Assembly: GCA_021502835.1 (NCBI GenBank)
Contig: JAKFGP010000044.1
Location: 1-64,000, forward strand
From: Streptomyces thinghirensis
GTDB lineage: Bacteria > Actinomycetota > Actinomycetia > Streptomycetales > Streptomycetaceae
Direction of reading: 5' to 3'
Length of the DNA stretch: 64,000 nucleotides
Shown here: positions 35,185-45,083 of the stretch, in pieces
Position numbering within the stretch: position 1 is the stretch's first letter
Layout of the letters: each line of letters starts with the position of its first letter
Notes under the pieces: generated by a model
What the model was told of the DNA's origin: nothing
Databases searched by the model: none
Seen by the model: only the letters and a program-made list of their open reading frames with translations
Position numbers and translations under genes: made by a program

Positions 35185-36657
35185 GACGGCACCGCCTCGG
35201 TGGTCTGTGCGTACAGCTTCAGCAGGCTCTGGCCGAGCATCGCGGAGCGGTAGTCGGCGCTGGCGCGGTGATCGCTCATCGGCGTGCCCTCGGCCCGCAG
35301 CACCTCGGCCGCGGCCTCGACGGTCTCCGCCGCCCACGGCCTGCCCTCCAGGGCCGCCTCGGTGGCGAGCGCGCGGACCGGAGTGGCGGCCACGCCGCCC
35401 AGACCGATGCGCGCCCTGCGGACGACCCCCGACTCGATGTCGAGCGCGAAGGCGACCGCCACGCTGGAGATGTCGTCGAAGCGCCGCTTGGCGATCTTGT
35501 GGAAGGCCGCGACCGGCGACAGCGGCAGCGGGACGCGCACCGCGCGGATCAGCTCGCCGGGTCGGCGCACGCTCTGCCGGTAGCCGGTGAAGTAGTCCGC
35601 GAGCGGGACCTCACGCTCACCGTCGGCGCCGGCGAGCAGCACCGACGCCTCCAGCGCGAGCAGCACCGGCGGACTGTCGCCGATGGGCGAGCCGGTTCCC
35701 CAGGTTGCCGCCCAGGGTCGCGCCGTTGCGGATGAGCCGGGACGCGAACTGCGGGAACAACTCCCCCAGCAGCGGGACCGTTCCGTCGAGGCGGCGCTCG
35801 ATCTCGGTGAGCGTCAGCGCCGCCCCGATCTCGATGTGGTCGGATTCGACGCGCAGTTCCCGCAGTTCGGGCAGCCGGTCGATGGCGACCACGCAATCCG
35901 CGCGGCGGGAACGGATGTTGACCTCGACGCCCCAGTCGGTGCTTCCGGCGACCACCACCGCGTCGGGCCGCTCGCGCAGCAACCGCAGCGTCTCGGCCAG
36001 GGTGCTCTTCCGCAGGAACTCGCGGTCGTCCTGGTGGTATTCGGTGGCGACCGGCGCGGGCGGGGACTGCTCACGACGCCGCGCCAGCGGGTCCTCGTCG
36101 GTGGGCGTGCCGACGGCGAAGGCCGCGTCGCGGATCGGGCGGTAACCGGTGCAGCGGCACAGGTTTCCGCTGAGGGCGTGCAGATCGAAGCCGTTCGGGC
36201 CGTGCTCGGCGTCGGTGTCGACGGAGTCGTCAGTGCCGACGGCCGCGTGCGCGCAGCGGTCGGGCCGGTAGTACTCGGCGGCCATGCTGCAGACGAAGCC
36301 CGGCGTGCAGTAACCGCACTGGGAGCCGCCGCGGACCGCCATCTCCTCCTGCACCGGGTGCAGGGTGGGCGGCGTGCCCGGCCCGCCGGCGGTGGCGAGA
36401 CCTTCGGAGGTGACGACCTCCTGACCGTCGAGCGCCGCGACCGGAACCAGGCAGGCGTTGACCGGCACCCAGTCGGTGGGCTTGTTCACCCCGGGGCGGG
36501 CCACGAGGATCGAGCAGGCGCCGCATTCGCCCTCGGCACAACCCTCCTTGGTGCCGGTGAGGCCGCGGTCGCGCAGGAAGTCCAGCACCGTGGTGTGCGG
36601 TGCGGCCGGTGCGATCGGCGTCTCTTCACCGTTGACCGTGATCCGTGCCGCTACCAC
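35181..36657 (-). CDS. xdhA: Xanthine dehydrogenase, Fe-S/FAD subunit
   Basis: About 490 residues. The plant-type [2Fe-2S] ferredoxin domain has Cys40, Cys45 and Cys48 in GCAEGECGACSILV and Cys69. The second [2Fe-2S] domain shows CGYCTPGFVCSM and LCRCTGYRPI. The FAD domain has VVAGSTDWGVEVNIRSR and LIRNGATLGGNLGTGSPIGD, where the frame changes near 35697. It carries electrons from Moco to NAD+ in the XDH complex. First gene of xdhABC; ATG at 36657. A possible 25-codon leader ORF lies about 185 bp upstream. Confidence 0.93.
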
Positions 36658-36841
36658 GACAGACCTTCATTTCGACTCGGGACGGGTCGATTCATCGTGT
36701 TCGCCAATTTCAGGCAGCTTTCTGTTCGGACGCGCCGCACAGGAGAAGCGAGCGCACATCGGCACGCGACAGGGGCATGCCGTGAAGTGGTGAAGGGGAA
36801 ACCCGAGATGTGCCGCTCACGGGCACAGCAGGACGGCGTGC

Positions 36842-36919
36842 TCAGCAGCCGTGCGCGACCCGACCCGAGACCCACACCGTGCGGCGGGCGAGGCGACCCA
36901 GATCGGAGTTGGTGTACAT
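36842..36919 (-). CDS. Possible 25-residue leader peptide upstream of xdhA
   Basis: ATG at 36919 with GGAGG at 36930-36934 (10-nt spacing) opens a 25-codon ORF: MYTNSDLGRLARRTVWV, then SGRVAHGC and a TGA. It is basic, ends in a single cysteine and has no TM segment. Position before the xdh operon suggests a translated leader or attenuator. It may equally be chance. I do not recognise the sequence. Confidence 0.35.
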   Translation of the reverse strand: MYTNSDLGRLARRTVWVSGRVAHGC

Positions 36920-37185
36920 CCGGCGGTCGCCTCCTCTCGGTAGTCATGGGTGTACTTCTCTCGCAAATTAGTGGCCTCGGTCACCGGGGTCAAGAGGGGA
37001 ATTCGTCGACTGTCCCGGGCGCATGTGGGGGGGAGACCCTGGAGGCCGCCCCCTCCCCAGGGTCCCCCGTCGCAGGACACTTGACCGAGGCACAACTGGG
37101 GGAAGGACCCGGGGACGGGCCGGGAGAGACCCAGCGAGGTCTGGGGACACCCGGGTGACACCGATGCCGCCGGAGGGGGCGCGAC
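36920..37185. other. Divergent spacer between xdh operon and STAND gene
   Basis: Contains the leader ORF's ribosome site and, at 37030-37068, an inverted repeat: GGGG-A-GACCCTGG pairing with CCAGGGTC-CCCC around a 14-nt loop. The hairpin lies in the presumed 5' untranslated region of the STAND gene, about 118 bp before its ATG, and could be a terminator-like or regulatory structure. No other gene seen. Confidence 0.45.
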
Positions 37186-40100
37186 ATGCGGGACAGTCAT
37201 CGGTCGGAGGCCGAGCGGCTACTGAGGCGGGCCGTGGAGGAGGAGGTACGGCGCTCGGGCGGGCGCACGGACGGGAACGTGCTGCTGTCCCGGGCGCGCG
37301 GGTCGCTGGACGCGATGGCGGGGCACGGCCGCCGAGGAGTACGAGGCCTACACCCGCGCCCTCGACGAGGCGGCGGCCGGCCAGCTCACCTTCCGGCAGC
37401 GCTACGCCCGGGAGGGCGCCGGCACTCCCCTGCTGGTGGCCGCCGTGGCGGCGGTCGCCGCGGTGGTGGCCGACATGGCGCTCGGCACCGGCACGGGCAC
37501 GGCGGTGGGCGCGGGAGTCACCGTCGGGGTCGTGGGCGCCGCGGCGACCGTGGTGAAGGTCGTCGGCTCGCACGTACCGGCCGCCCACCACCGCGCCGGG
37601 GCCGCCAGCCAGCCCGGCGGGCCCGAGCAGTTGCGGTTGCAGTGGCTGACGGCGCTGGAAGTACGCGGCATCCGGCCGTTCCTGGACCAGCAGCGGATGC
37701 TCGCCGCGTCCACCGGGCCGAAGAAGACCGGGCCGAAGCTGAGGGGTGCCGACAAGAGCGCCGCGCCCGGGGACGCAGCGCGCTGGAACAGTCGTTCGCT
37801 CACCTCCCGGAGCCGAAGGGCACCTTCGCGGGCCGGCGGCAGGAGATGGCGCGGCTGCGGCAGTGGGTGCAGGCGGCCCGCGCGAGCACGGAGACGAAGC
37901 CGACGGTGGTCGTGCTGCACGGGGTGCCCGGCAGCGGCCGTACGACGCTCGCGGTGCGCGCCGCCCATGAGTTGCGGGACTACTTCCGTGGGGCGTGCGT
38001 GGTCGATCTGCGCGGGGACGGTCCCGCGTCGGGCGATGAGTCGCCGCTGAGCACGCGGGACGCCCTGCTGCATCTGCTGAACCGGCTCGGCGCGCCCCGC
38101 GAGCAACTGCTGTTCCGCGAGCGGTCCTCCGCGGACCAGCAGGTCAAACGGCTCAGCGAGCTGTACCACCAGCACCTGACGGGCGTCCCGGTCACCGTGG
38201 TCCTGGACGACGCCTCGGACGCCGAGCAGGTGCGCGCGCTGGTGCCGGAGCGGTCGGACAGCCTGGTGCTGGTCACCGCGCGGGAGGCACTCCGGCTGCC
38301 GCCCGACCTGCCCGCCCGGGTGTACGACCTCCCGGTCGAGGCACTGGACGCGGCGGGGCGCGGAGGAACTGCTGGGGGCGGCCGCCCAGGACGCGTCGGG
38401 GCCCTACGACGCCGAGTCCACCGACGGGATCCGGCAGCTGTGCGGCGGCCTGCCGCTGGCGCTGCGGGTGGCGGGGTCGTCGCTGGGACCGCGCTCCGCC
38501 CGCGCCCTGGCGACCGACCTGGGCGCCTACGGGCCGGTGGAGCCGGTCGAGCGGGCGCTGTGGCTGCGCTACACCGACCAGCCGGAGCCGGCCCGGCGGC
38601 TGCTGCGCCGGCTGGCGCTGGCCGGCCGCACCTCGCTGGGGGCCGCTGCCGCCGCCGCGCTGCTGGCCACGGACGAGACGGAGGCGACGCGGCAGCTGGC
38701 GGCGCTGTCGCGCGCGGGTCTGCTCGACCACGTCCGGGGCAGCCGCTACCGGCTGCACGACGTGGTGCGCGCCTTCGCCCGGGCCCGGCTCGCCGACGAG
38801 GGAGGAGCCGGCCGAGCGGACGGCGGCGCAGGAACGGCTGATCGCCAACTACGCCGAGCTGGCCGACTCGGTACTGCGCCTGGTCGACGGCAACATGTCG
38901 ACCCGCTCGAACCAGTTCGGCAGCTACGGCTTCACGTCCCTGGACGAGGCACTGCGCTGGCTGGACGACGAGTCGAGCTTCATCACGGCGGCGCTCAGAC
39001 ACGCGGAGGGCGTCGACCAGGGCGCGGTGCTGAACCTGCTGGGCGCGCTGTGCGACTACTGCTTGCTGCGCGGCGACCTCTACCGGCTGGGTGAGATCAG
39101 CGAGCTGGCGCAGTCCGTGGACCAGGGGCTGCTGGTGCGTTCGGTGCAGTGGCGTACCGGTATCGCGGCCCGGCAGCTCGGCGAGCTGGACAAGGCGCGG
39201 ACGACGCTCACCTCCGTGGTCGACCTGTACATGGAGGCCCACCACGACGCGGGGGCGGCCCGCGCGCTGTGCTCGCTGGGCATCACGCTGCACCACCAGG
39301 GGCAACCTGACCGAGGCGGCGGCGAAACTGCGGGAGGCGCTGGACCTCCAGGCCTCGCCCGAGCTGGACACGGACCGGGCCTGGACACTGCACGCGCTGG
39401 CGGCGGTGCAGCGGGACCGGGCCCGGCTGGCGGAGGCCCTGGACCTGCTCACGGAGTCACTGGTGCTGCACCGCGCGGGCGAGTCGGTGCACGGCCAGGC
39501 GTGGGCCCACTTCCAGCTCGGCCAGCTGCACCTGCGCATGGGCGACGTCCCGCGCGCGGAGACGGACCTGCGCACGGCCCTGGCGCTGTACGGCCGCACC
39601 CAGGACGCCCGCGGCGAGGCGTGGGCACTGACCCAGCTGGCGCGGGCCCGGCTGATGGACGGTGACGTGTCCGCGGCGGTGGAGGAGCTGCGGCGGGCGG
39701 CGACCCTGCACCGCGAGAACGAGGACGCGCGCGGCAAGGCGTGGAGCATCTACTACCTGGGCCATGCGCTGGAGGAGACGGGCGCCCTGGACCAGTCGGT
39801 GCGTGCGCTGGAACGCTCCCGCACGATGTTCTCCCGGATGCGCGACGTGTACGGCCTGGCCTGCGCCCGGCACCACTCGGCGCGGGTCACCCGCGACCAG
39901 CGCGCCGCGCAGACCGGCTCGCTCCGCAACTCCGGCTTCGCCCGGCAGCTCCTGGTCGACGCCCGCGCGGACTTCCAGCGCATCGGCGTCGGCCACGGCG
40001 AGGCGTGGACCTGCCTGGAGCTGGCGGTCGTGGACGCGGGCAACGCCCGTACGCCGCAGGCGCTGGCGCTCTGCGACGAGGCGGCGGCACTCTTCGCGGC

Positions 40101-40395
40101 GTACGGCGACCGGCGGGGCGACGACTGGGCCCGCTTCCTGCGCTGCACGCTGCTGCCGTACGCCGCTCCGGGCGGCGTCGAGGTCGGCACGGCGGTGGCG
40201 CAGGAGGAACTCGCCCAGCTGTCCCGCGCCCGCCACCCGGCCCGGGACGCCAAGCTGGACGACTACATCGATGCGTACCAGCTCCTCCTGGAACGCGGCG
40301 TCCAACTGGAATCCGGCTGGCAGGCCTGGCACCTAGGCATGGTCCCGAACCGCCAGGCCCGGGAGGTGATGGGGGTGGCGGTGACAACCGCCTAG
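37186..40395 (+). CDS. STAND (NB-ARC-like) NTPase with C-terminal tetratricopeptide repeats
   Basis: About 1,070 residues. Order: N-terminal helical region; hydrophobic Ala/Gly/Val-rich stretch (about 85-130, likely membrane-associating); HLPEPKGTFAGRRQEMARL; Walker A VVVLHGVPGSGRTT; Walker B VTVVLDDAS; GGLPLALRVAGS (GLPL); a winged-helix-like segment RYRLHDVVRAFARARL; then many TPR-like repeats (GEAWALTQLARARLMDG and similar). Resembles AfsR/GutR-type signal-transduction ATPases but lacks the N-terminal SARP DNA-binding domain. ATG 37186 has GGAGGG about 9 bp upstream. Frame changes near 37325, 37770, 38360, 38810 and 39300. Ligand and output unknown. Confidence 0.85.
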
Positions 40396-40601
40396 CCGCG
40401 TGCAGCCGCGCGGCCCCCAGCTGCGGGCAGTCGCGCGCCGCTGCGGGCAGTCGTGCCGCTGGGGCGGCACGGGTGGGCGCAGCGGCACGACGGTCAGCGC
40501 CGGGCCGCGTCACCCACCCGGCGTTCAGCCCCGCGCCGGGCACCGGGAGGCCGGGTCAGCCCTTCTGCGGCCCCACCCGGCCGGAGGCCTCCGCCTCCGC
40601 G
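40396..40601. repeat. Convergent spacer with a Streptomyces-type repetitive element
   Basis: CTGCGGGCAGTCG occurs twice (40421 and 40441). GTGCCGC-TGGG-GCGGCAC (40453-40470) is a perfect 7-bp hairpin, and GCAGCGGCAC follows at 40479. I recall CTGCGGGCAGTCGTGCCGCT-type elements as recurrent in Streptomyces spacers. A further GGCCGGGT/ACCCGGCC pair (40549-40582) may add a weak terminator between the two convergent genes. Confidence 0.55.
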
Positions 40602-40799
40602 TCAGCGTCCGGCGCCTCCCTTGAAGTCCACCTTCCCCATGTGCCGGCTCATGGACCGCATCAGCCCCCACACCGCCAGAGCCATCACCGCGAAGACGAT
40701 GAACCCGAGGACACCGGGCGTGACCTTGTCCTCGTCGAGTTCGGCGAGAGTGACGAGGTGCGTCATTGCCATGCTTGCGCTTGCACTCATGTCAGGCAT
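40602..40799 (-). CDS. Small single-pass membrane protein
   Basis: 65 codons from ATG 40799, or 62 from ATG 40790 (MSASASMAMTH). One central TM helix (GVLGFIVFAVMALAVWGLMRSM) and a basic, glycine-rich C-terminus (HMGKVDFKGGAGR). It follows mca directly, with its ATG overlapping the mca stop, so it is probably co-expressed. The pairing with mca is, as far as I recall, conserved in Streptomyces; function unknown. Confidence 0.75.
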   Translation of the reverse strand: MPDMSASASMAMTHLVTLAELDEDKVTPGVLGFIVFAVMALAVWGLMRSMSRHMGKVDFKGGAGR

Positions 40800-41673
40800 T
40801 GTCCCGGATGCCCGCGAAGAGGTCGTCCTCGGGGAGGGAGGTATCCACGAGGGACTTCGCGAGCTCGTACTCCTCGGTGGGCCAGACCTCCTTCTGGATG
40901 TCCATCGGCACCCGGAACCAGCCCCCGTCGGGGTCGATCTGCGTGGCGTGCGCGATCAGCGCCTTGTCCCGGATCTCGAAGAAATCGGCGCAGGGCACGT
41001 GCGTGGTGAGCGTGCGCTCCTTGCGCTCGAACTCCGACCAGCGCTTGAGCCGGTCCCCGTAGGGCGACTCCAGTCCGCGCTCCAGCAGCGCGCTGTGCAG
41101 CGCCTCGGTGCGCGGGCGGTTGAAGCCCTGGTTGTAGTACACCTTCTGCGGCTGGTACGCCGTCCCGTACTCGCTCTCCGGGTACTTCTCGATGTCGGCC
41201 GCGCCCTCGAAGGCCACCATCGTGATCTTGTGGGTCATGATGTGGTCGGGGTGCGGGTAGCCGCCGTTCTCGTCGTAGGTGGTGATCACCTGGGGACGGA
41301 AGGAGCGGATCTTCCGCACCAGCTCACCGGCCGCCTTGTCGACGTCCTCCAGGGCGAAGCAGCCCTCCGGCAGCGGCGGCAGCGGGTCGCCCTCGGGCAG
41401 GCCGGAGTCGACGAAGCCGAGCCACTCCTGCCCCACGCCCAGGATCTCCCGGGCCTCGTCCATCTCCTTCTTGCGCACCTCGTGGATGTTCTCCTCGATG
41501 TACGCGTCGCCCTGGAGCTTGGGGTTGAGGATGGAGCCGCGCTCCCCGCCCGTGCAGGTCACCACCAGCACGTCCACCCCCTCGGACACGTACTTCGCCA
41601 TGGTGGCCGCGCCCTTGCTCGACTCGTCGTCGGGGTGGGCGTGCACGGCCATCAATCGCAGCTGGTCAGTCAA
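40792..41673 (-). CDS. mca: Mycothiol S-conjugate amidase
   Basis: Intact, 293 residues, MshB/LmbE fold Zn deacetylase family. Zn site VHAHPDDES (His13, Asp16) and GGYPHPDHIMTH (His145). Length and GSILNPKLQGDAYIEENIHEVRKKEM distinguish Mca from MshB. It cleaves mycothiol conjugates of electrophiles and antibiotics into a mercapturic acid, exported from the cell, and GlcN-Ins. Diagnostic for an actinomycete host. Its stop overlaps the downstream small membrane protein start. Confidence 0.95.
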   Translation of the reverse strand: MTDQLRLMAVHAHPDDESSKGAATMAKYVSEGVDVLVVTCTGGERGSILNPKLQGDAYIEENIHEVRKKEMDEAREILGVGQEWLGFVDSGLPEGDPLPPLPEGCFALEDVDKAAGELVRKIRSFRPQVITTYDENGGYPHPDHIMTHKITMVAFEGAADIEKYPESEYGTAYQPQKVYYNQGFNRPRTEALHSALLERGLESPYGDRLKRWSEFERKERTLTTHVPCADFFEIRDKALIAHATQIDPDGGWFRVPMDIQKEVWPTEEYELAKSLVDTSLPEDDLFAGIRDNA

Positions 41674-41887
41674 GACTCAATCCTCGGTCAGTCGGCGCCC
41701 GTGTGCGTCGGCGCAATCCAATAGGTGCCGCCCCGCAGGGGCGTCGTTGAGGGGCGGCGGTCGGGTGGCGGGTGGGAGGCTTCTATAGTGACCGAATCGG
41801 GAGCCGAATAATTCCGCAGCCCGGGAAGGCCGGGTGCCGGGGCCCCTTTCGGGACACGCCCGTCCCGCTCCTGCCGAGAGGACGATC

Positions 41888-42286
41888 ATGAGTACGGCGA
41901 GCACGCAGACGCCCGAGAGCCGGTACGGCCGCTCCTCGGACGAACGGGCCGACCGCACGCTCAAGATCGTCGGCGCTGTGCTCGGTGCCGTCCTGCTCGC
42001 CGTGATCGGCTGGTTCGGCTACCACTACGTCGGACAGAACAAGATCAGCGGCGAGTTGATCGGGTTCGAACTCGCCGAGGACTCGGTACAGGTGCACCTG
42101 GAGGTCCGCAAGGACGCCGGTGCCGCCGGCTACTGCACGGTGCGCTCCCAGGCGGAGGACGGCGACGAGGTGGGCCGGGCCGACTTCCGCTTCGACGGGG
42201 ACTCCACGCGCATCGACAAGGTCGTCACCCTGCGGACCAAGGCCGCCGGCACGACGGCCGAGTTGCTCGGCTGCCACGCGGACTGA
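41888..42286 (+). CDS. DUF4307 membrane-anchored protein
   Basis: Intact, 132 residues from ATG 41888 (GAGAGGACG upstream). Cytoplasmic N-terminus (SRYGRSSDERADRTLK), one TM helix (IVGAVLGAVLLAVIGWFGYHYV), then an extracellular beta-rich domain with two cysteines (AGYCTVRSQ; LLGCHAD). A conserved actinobacterial family of unknown role. It sits between mca (divergent) and greA (same strand, 184 bp gap). Confidence 0.85.
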   Translation: MSTASTQTPESRYGRSSDERADRTLKIVGAVLGAVLLAVIGWFGYHYVGQNKISGELIGFELAEDSVQVHLEVRKDAGAAGYCTVRSQAEDGDEVGRADFRFDGDSTRIDKVVTLRTKAAGTTAELLGCHAD

Positions 42287-42469
42287 TCCCGCAGAGCCCG
42301 GTCGGCACGAATACATGGGCGCTGACCTGCGGTGACACGAATCTGGTGGCTTATGTCCCTCCCCCCTTTGGCCACTGAATTGTTAGGCTCGTGGTTTCGC
42401 CCTTCCGTGAAGGAACATCCTTCCGGGTAGGGCGTTGATTTGTATTCCCAGTACCAACGAGGAGCACCC

Positions 42470-42968
42470 GTGACCCAGACCAGCGAGAACGTCACCTGGC
42501 TGACCCAGGAGGCGTACAACAAGCTCAGGGAGGAGCTTGAATACCTTACTGGTCCTGCGCGCACCGAGATCTCTGCCAAGATCGCCGCGGCCCGTGAGGA
42601 GGGGGGACCTGCGCGAGAACGGCGGGTACCACGCGGCGAAGGAGGAGCAGGGCAAGCAGGAGCTCCGCGTGCGCCAGCTGACCCAGCTGCTGGAGAGCGC
42701 CAAGGTCGGTGAGGCTCCGGCCGCGGACGGCGCGGTGGCGCCCGGCATGGTCGTCACGATCGCCTTCGACGGCGACGAGGACGACACGCTGACCTTCCTG
42801 CTCGCCTCGCGCGAGTACGCGAGCTCGGACATCGAGACCTACTCGCCGCAGTCCCCGCTGGGCTCGGGCGTCATGGGCCACAAGGTCGGCGAGGACGCGC
42901 AGTACGAGCTGCCCAACGGCAAGCCGGCGTCCGTGAAGATCCTCAAGGCCGAGCCCTACAACGGCTGA
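42470..42968 (+). CDS. greA: Transcription elongation factor GreA
   Basis: About 165 residues. N-terminal coiled-coil domain (WLTQEAYNKLREELEYLTG...[37 protein letters not shown]), where the acidic tip DLRENGGY inserts into the RNAP secondary channel to stimulate transcript cleavage. The C-terminal FKBP-like domain ends YSPQSPLGSGVMGHKVGEDAQYELPNGKPASVKILKAEPY. GTG at 42470 with CGAGGAG upstream. One extra G in the six-G run at 42601-42606 breaks the frame, a clear homopolymer error. Confidence 0.95.
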
Positions 42969-42983
42969 CCAGGCTCCCTCCCC

Positions 42984-43053
42984 CGGCCGGTGGCACACCC
43001 GGCCGTCTGTCGTTGACGAGCCCCCGGCGTCCCGGTGACGCCGGGGGCTCGTC
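42984..43053 (+). terminator. Tandem terminators between greA and ABC permease
   Basis: First hairpin CGGCCGG-8 nt-CCGGCCG (42984-43005). Second GACGAGCCCCCGGCGTC-CCGGT-GACGCCGGGGGCTCGTC (43015-43053) is a perfect 17-bp stem with a 5-nt loop. The second can serve both convergent transcripts. Confidence 0.88.
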
Positions 43054-43054
43054 G

Positions 43055-43913
43055 TCATGTGGCGGCCGAGCGGTACTTGCGCACCGCCAGGGTCCGGAAG
43101 ACCGCGATGATCAGAACGGACCAGATGACCGAGGCCCAGACGGGATGCTGCATCGGCCAGGCGTCGGACTGCACGACGCCCGGGTTGCCGAACAGTTCCC
43201 GGCAGGCCTGCACCGTGGCGCTGAACGGGTTCCACTCGGCGATGTGCCGGAGCCATGGGGTCATCTGGCTGGAGTCCACGAAGGCGTTCGAAACGAAGGT
43301 CACCGGGAACAGCCAGATGATGCCTCCCGAGGTCGCCGCCTCCGGGGTTCGCACGGACAGGCCGATCAGCGCGCCGATCCAGGTGAAGGCGTATCCCAGG
43401 AGAAGCAGCAGGGCGAAGCCGGCCAGGATCTGTCCGAGGTTGGTCGGCTCCGCGGAGCCGGTGCGCCAGCCGACGATCAGCGCGACGATCGCGAGGACGA
43501 GCAGCGTGATGGCCGTCTGCACGAGGTCGGCGACGGTGCGGCCGGTCAGCACCGCGCCACGGGCCATCGGCAGGGAGCGGGAAACGGTCGACGAGGCCCT
43601 TCTGCATGTCGTCGGCGATGCCGGCCGCCGATCCCGCGGTGGCGAACGTGACGGTCTGCGCGAAGATGCCCGCCATCAGGAAGTCCTTGTAGACGTCCGG
43701 GTCGGTGGTGTTCCCGATCTTCATCGAGCCACCGAAGACGTACGTGAACAGGACGACGAACATCACCGGCTGGATGACCCCGAAGAGGACCATCTCGGGA
43801 ATCCTGGTCATCCGGATCAGGTTCCTGCGGGCGATGACCAGGGAGTCCCGGACGGACTGGCCGAGGGGATTGGTGGGCGCCGCAGCCCGAGCGGCGTCGG
43901 TGGTGGCGCTCAC
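43055..43913 (-). CDS. ABC-2 type transporter permease (DrrB-like)
   Basis: About 286 residues, six TM helices. SLVIARRNLIRMTRIPEMVLFGVIQPVMFVVLFTYVFGGSM and MAGIFAQTVTFATAGSAAGIADDMQKGLVDRFRSLPMARGAVLTGRTVADL are the daunorubicin-resistance DrrB pattern. GTG at 43913 overlaps the ATPase stop (GTGA), with AAGGAG upstream. One frame change near 43580. Forms an exporter with the upstream ATPase; substrate unknown. Confidence 0.9.
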
Positions 43914-44934
43914 TTGGCGTTCTCCTTCTTGGCCTTGTGGCCGGCGTCCTTGTCCTCGCGGCCGGCGTCGGCCGCGAGGCCGTTCTCCCTTCACCTCGGC
44001 CACATGGCCGGTGAGAGAGAGGAAGACGTCGTCGAGGGTGGGGCGGCGCAGGCCGATGTCGTCGATCTCGATACCGCGGGTGTCGAGTTCCCGGATGACC
44101 TCGGCGAGCAGCTTGGCGCCGCCGGTGACGGGGACGGTGAGCTTGCGGGTGTGCTCCTCGACGGTGGTCGAGCCCTTGCCGAACCCTCCGAGCACCTCGG
44201 CGGCCGTCGCCATGTGCTCGCGCTCGTGGACCACGACCTCGACGCGCTCTCCGCCGGTGCGGGCCTTGAGCTGGTCGGAGGTGCCGCGGGCGATGACGCG
44301 GCCGTGGTCGACGACCGCGATGTCGTGCGCGAGGTGGTCGCGCCTCCTCCAGGTACTGCGTGGTCAGCAGCAGGGTCGTCCCGCCGGCGACCAGCTGTTT
44401 GATGACCTCCACAGCTCCTGGCGGTTGCGCGGGTCGAGGCCGGTCGTCGGCTCGTCCATGAACATGACGGGCGGGGAGACGACCAGGGCGGCCGCCAGGT
44501 CGAGCCGGCGGCGCATGCCTCCCGAGTAGGTCTTCGTCGGGCGGTCGGCGGCGTCCGCGAGGTGGAACTGTTCGAGCAGCTCGCCGGCCCGGGCCTTCGC
44601 GGCCTTGGCCCTCATCTGGTAGAGCTGGCCGACCATCTGGAGGTTCTCCCGGCCGGTCAGATATTCGTCGACGGCCGCGAACTGGCCGGAGAGGCCGATC
44701 GACCGCCGTACCTCGTTGGGCTGTTTGAGCACGTCGATGCCCGCGACGACCGCCTTGCCGCTGTCGGGTCGCAGCAGGGTCGTGAGGCAGCGGACGGCGG
44801 TCGTCTTGCCCGCGCCGTTCGGCCCGAGCAGGCCCAGGACCGTGCCTTCGGGGACGTCGAGGTCGACGCCGTCCAGAGCCCTTACGTCGCCGAAGGTTTT
44901 TCACCAGGCCTTCGGCATAGATGGCGCCTGGCAT
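43910..44934 (-). CDS. ABC transporter ATP-binding protein (DrrA-like)
   Basis: About 340 residues. Walker A GPNGAGKTT, Q-loop IGLSGQFAAVDEYLTGRENL, signature YSGGMRRRLDLA, Walker B VMFMDEPTTGLDP, H-region LLLTTQYLEEADHLA, and the DrrA-type C-terminal domain (LDTRGIEIDDIGLRRPTLDDVFLSLTGH). ATG at 44934 (MPGAIYAEG). Frame changes near 44895, 44415, 44345 and 43990. Coupled to the permease by a GTGA overlap. Likely drug or lipid export. Confidence 0.9.
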
Positions 44935-45083
44935 ATGAGTCTCCACGTCGTCGGGGATTCTTCGGAAAGCCTAGGTTTGTACGTTTCGCTCGGCGCAGCG
45001 AGCGAATTACGACACACCATAACGCGATGTATCGCGTCTCACAATGGAATTACTCGAACGAGTGACCCCAAGTCGATGACGGG

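Noticed and set aside
40396..40601. tRNA or small RNA gene in the convergent spacer
   Set aside because: No cloverleaf or CCA-type end found; the hairpins match a repetitive spacer element.
42470..42968. Programmed frameshifting in greA
   Set aside because: GreA is not known to use recoding, there is no slippery heptamer with a downstream structure, and a six-G run explains the slip as base-call error.
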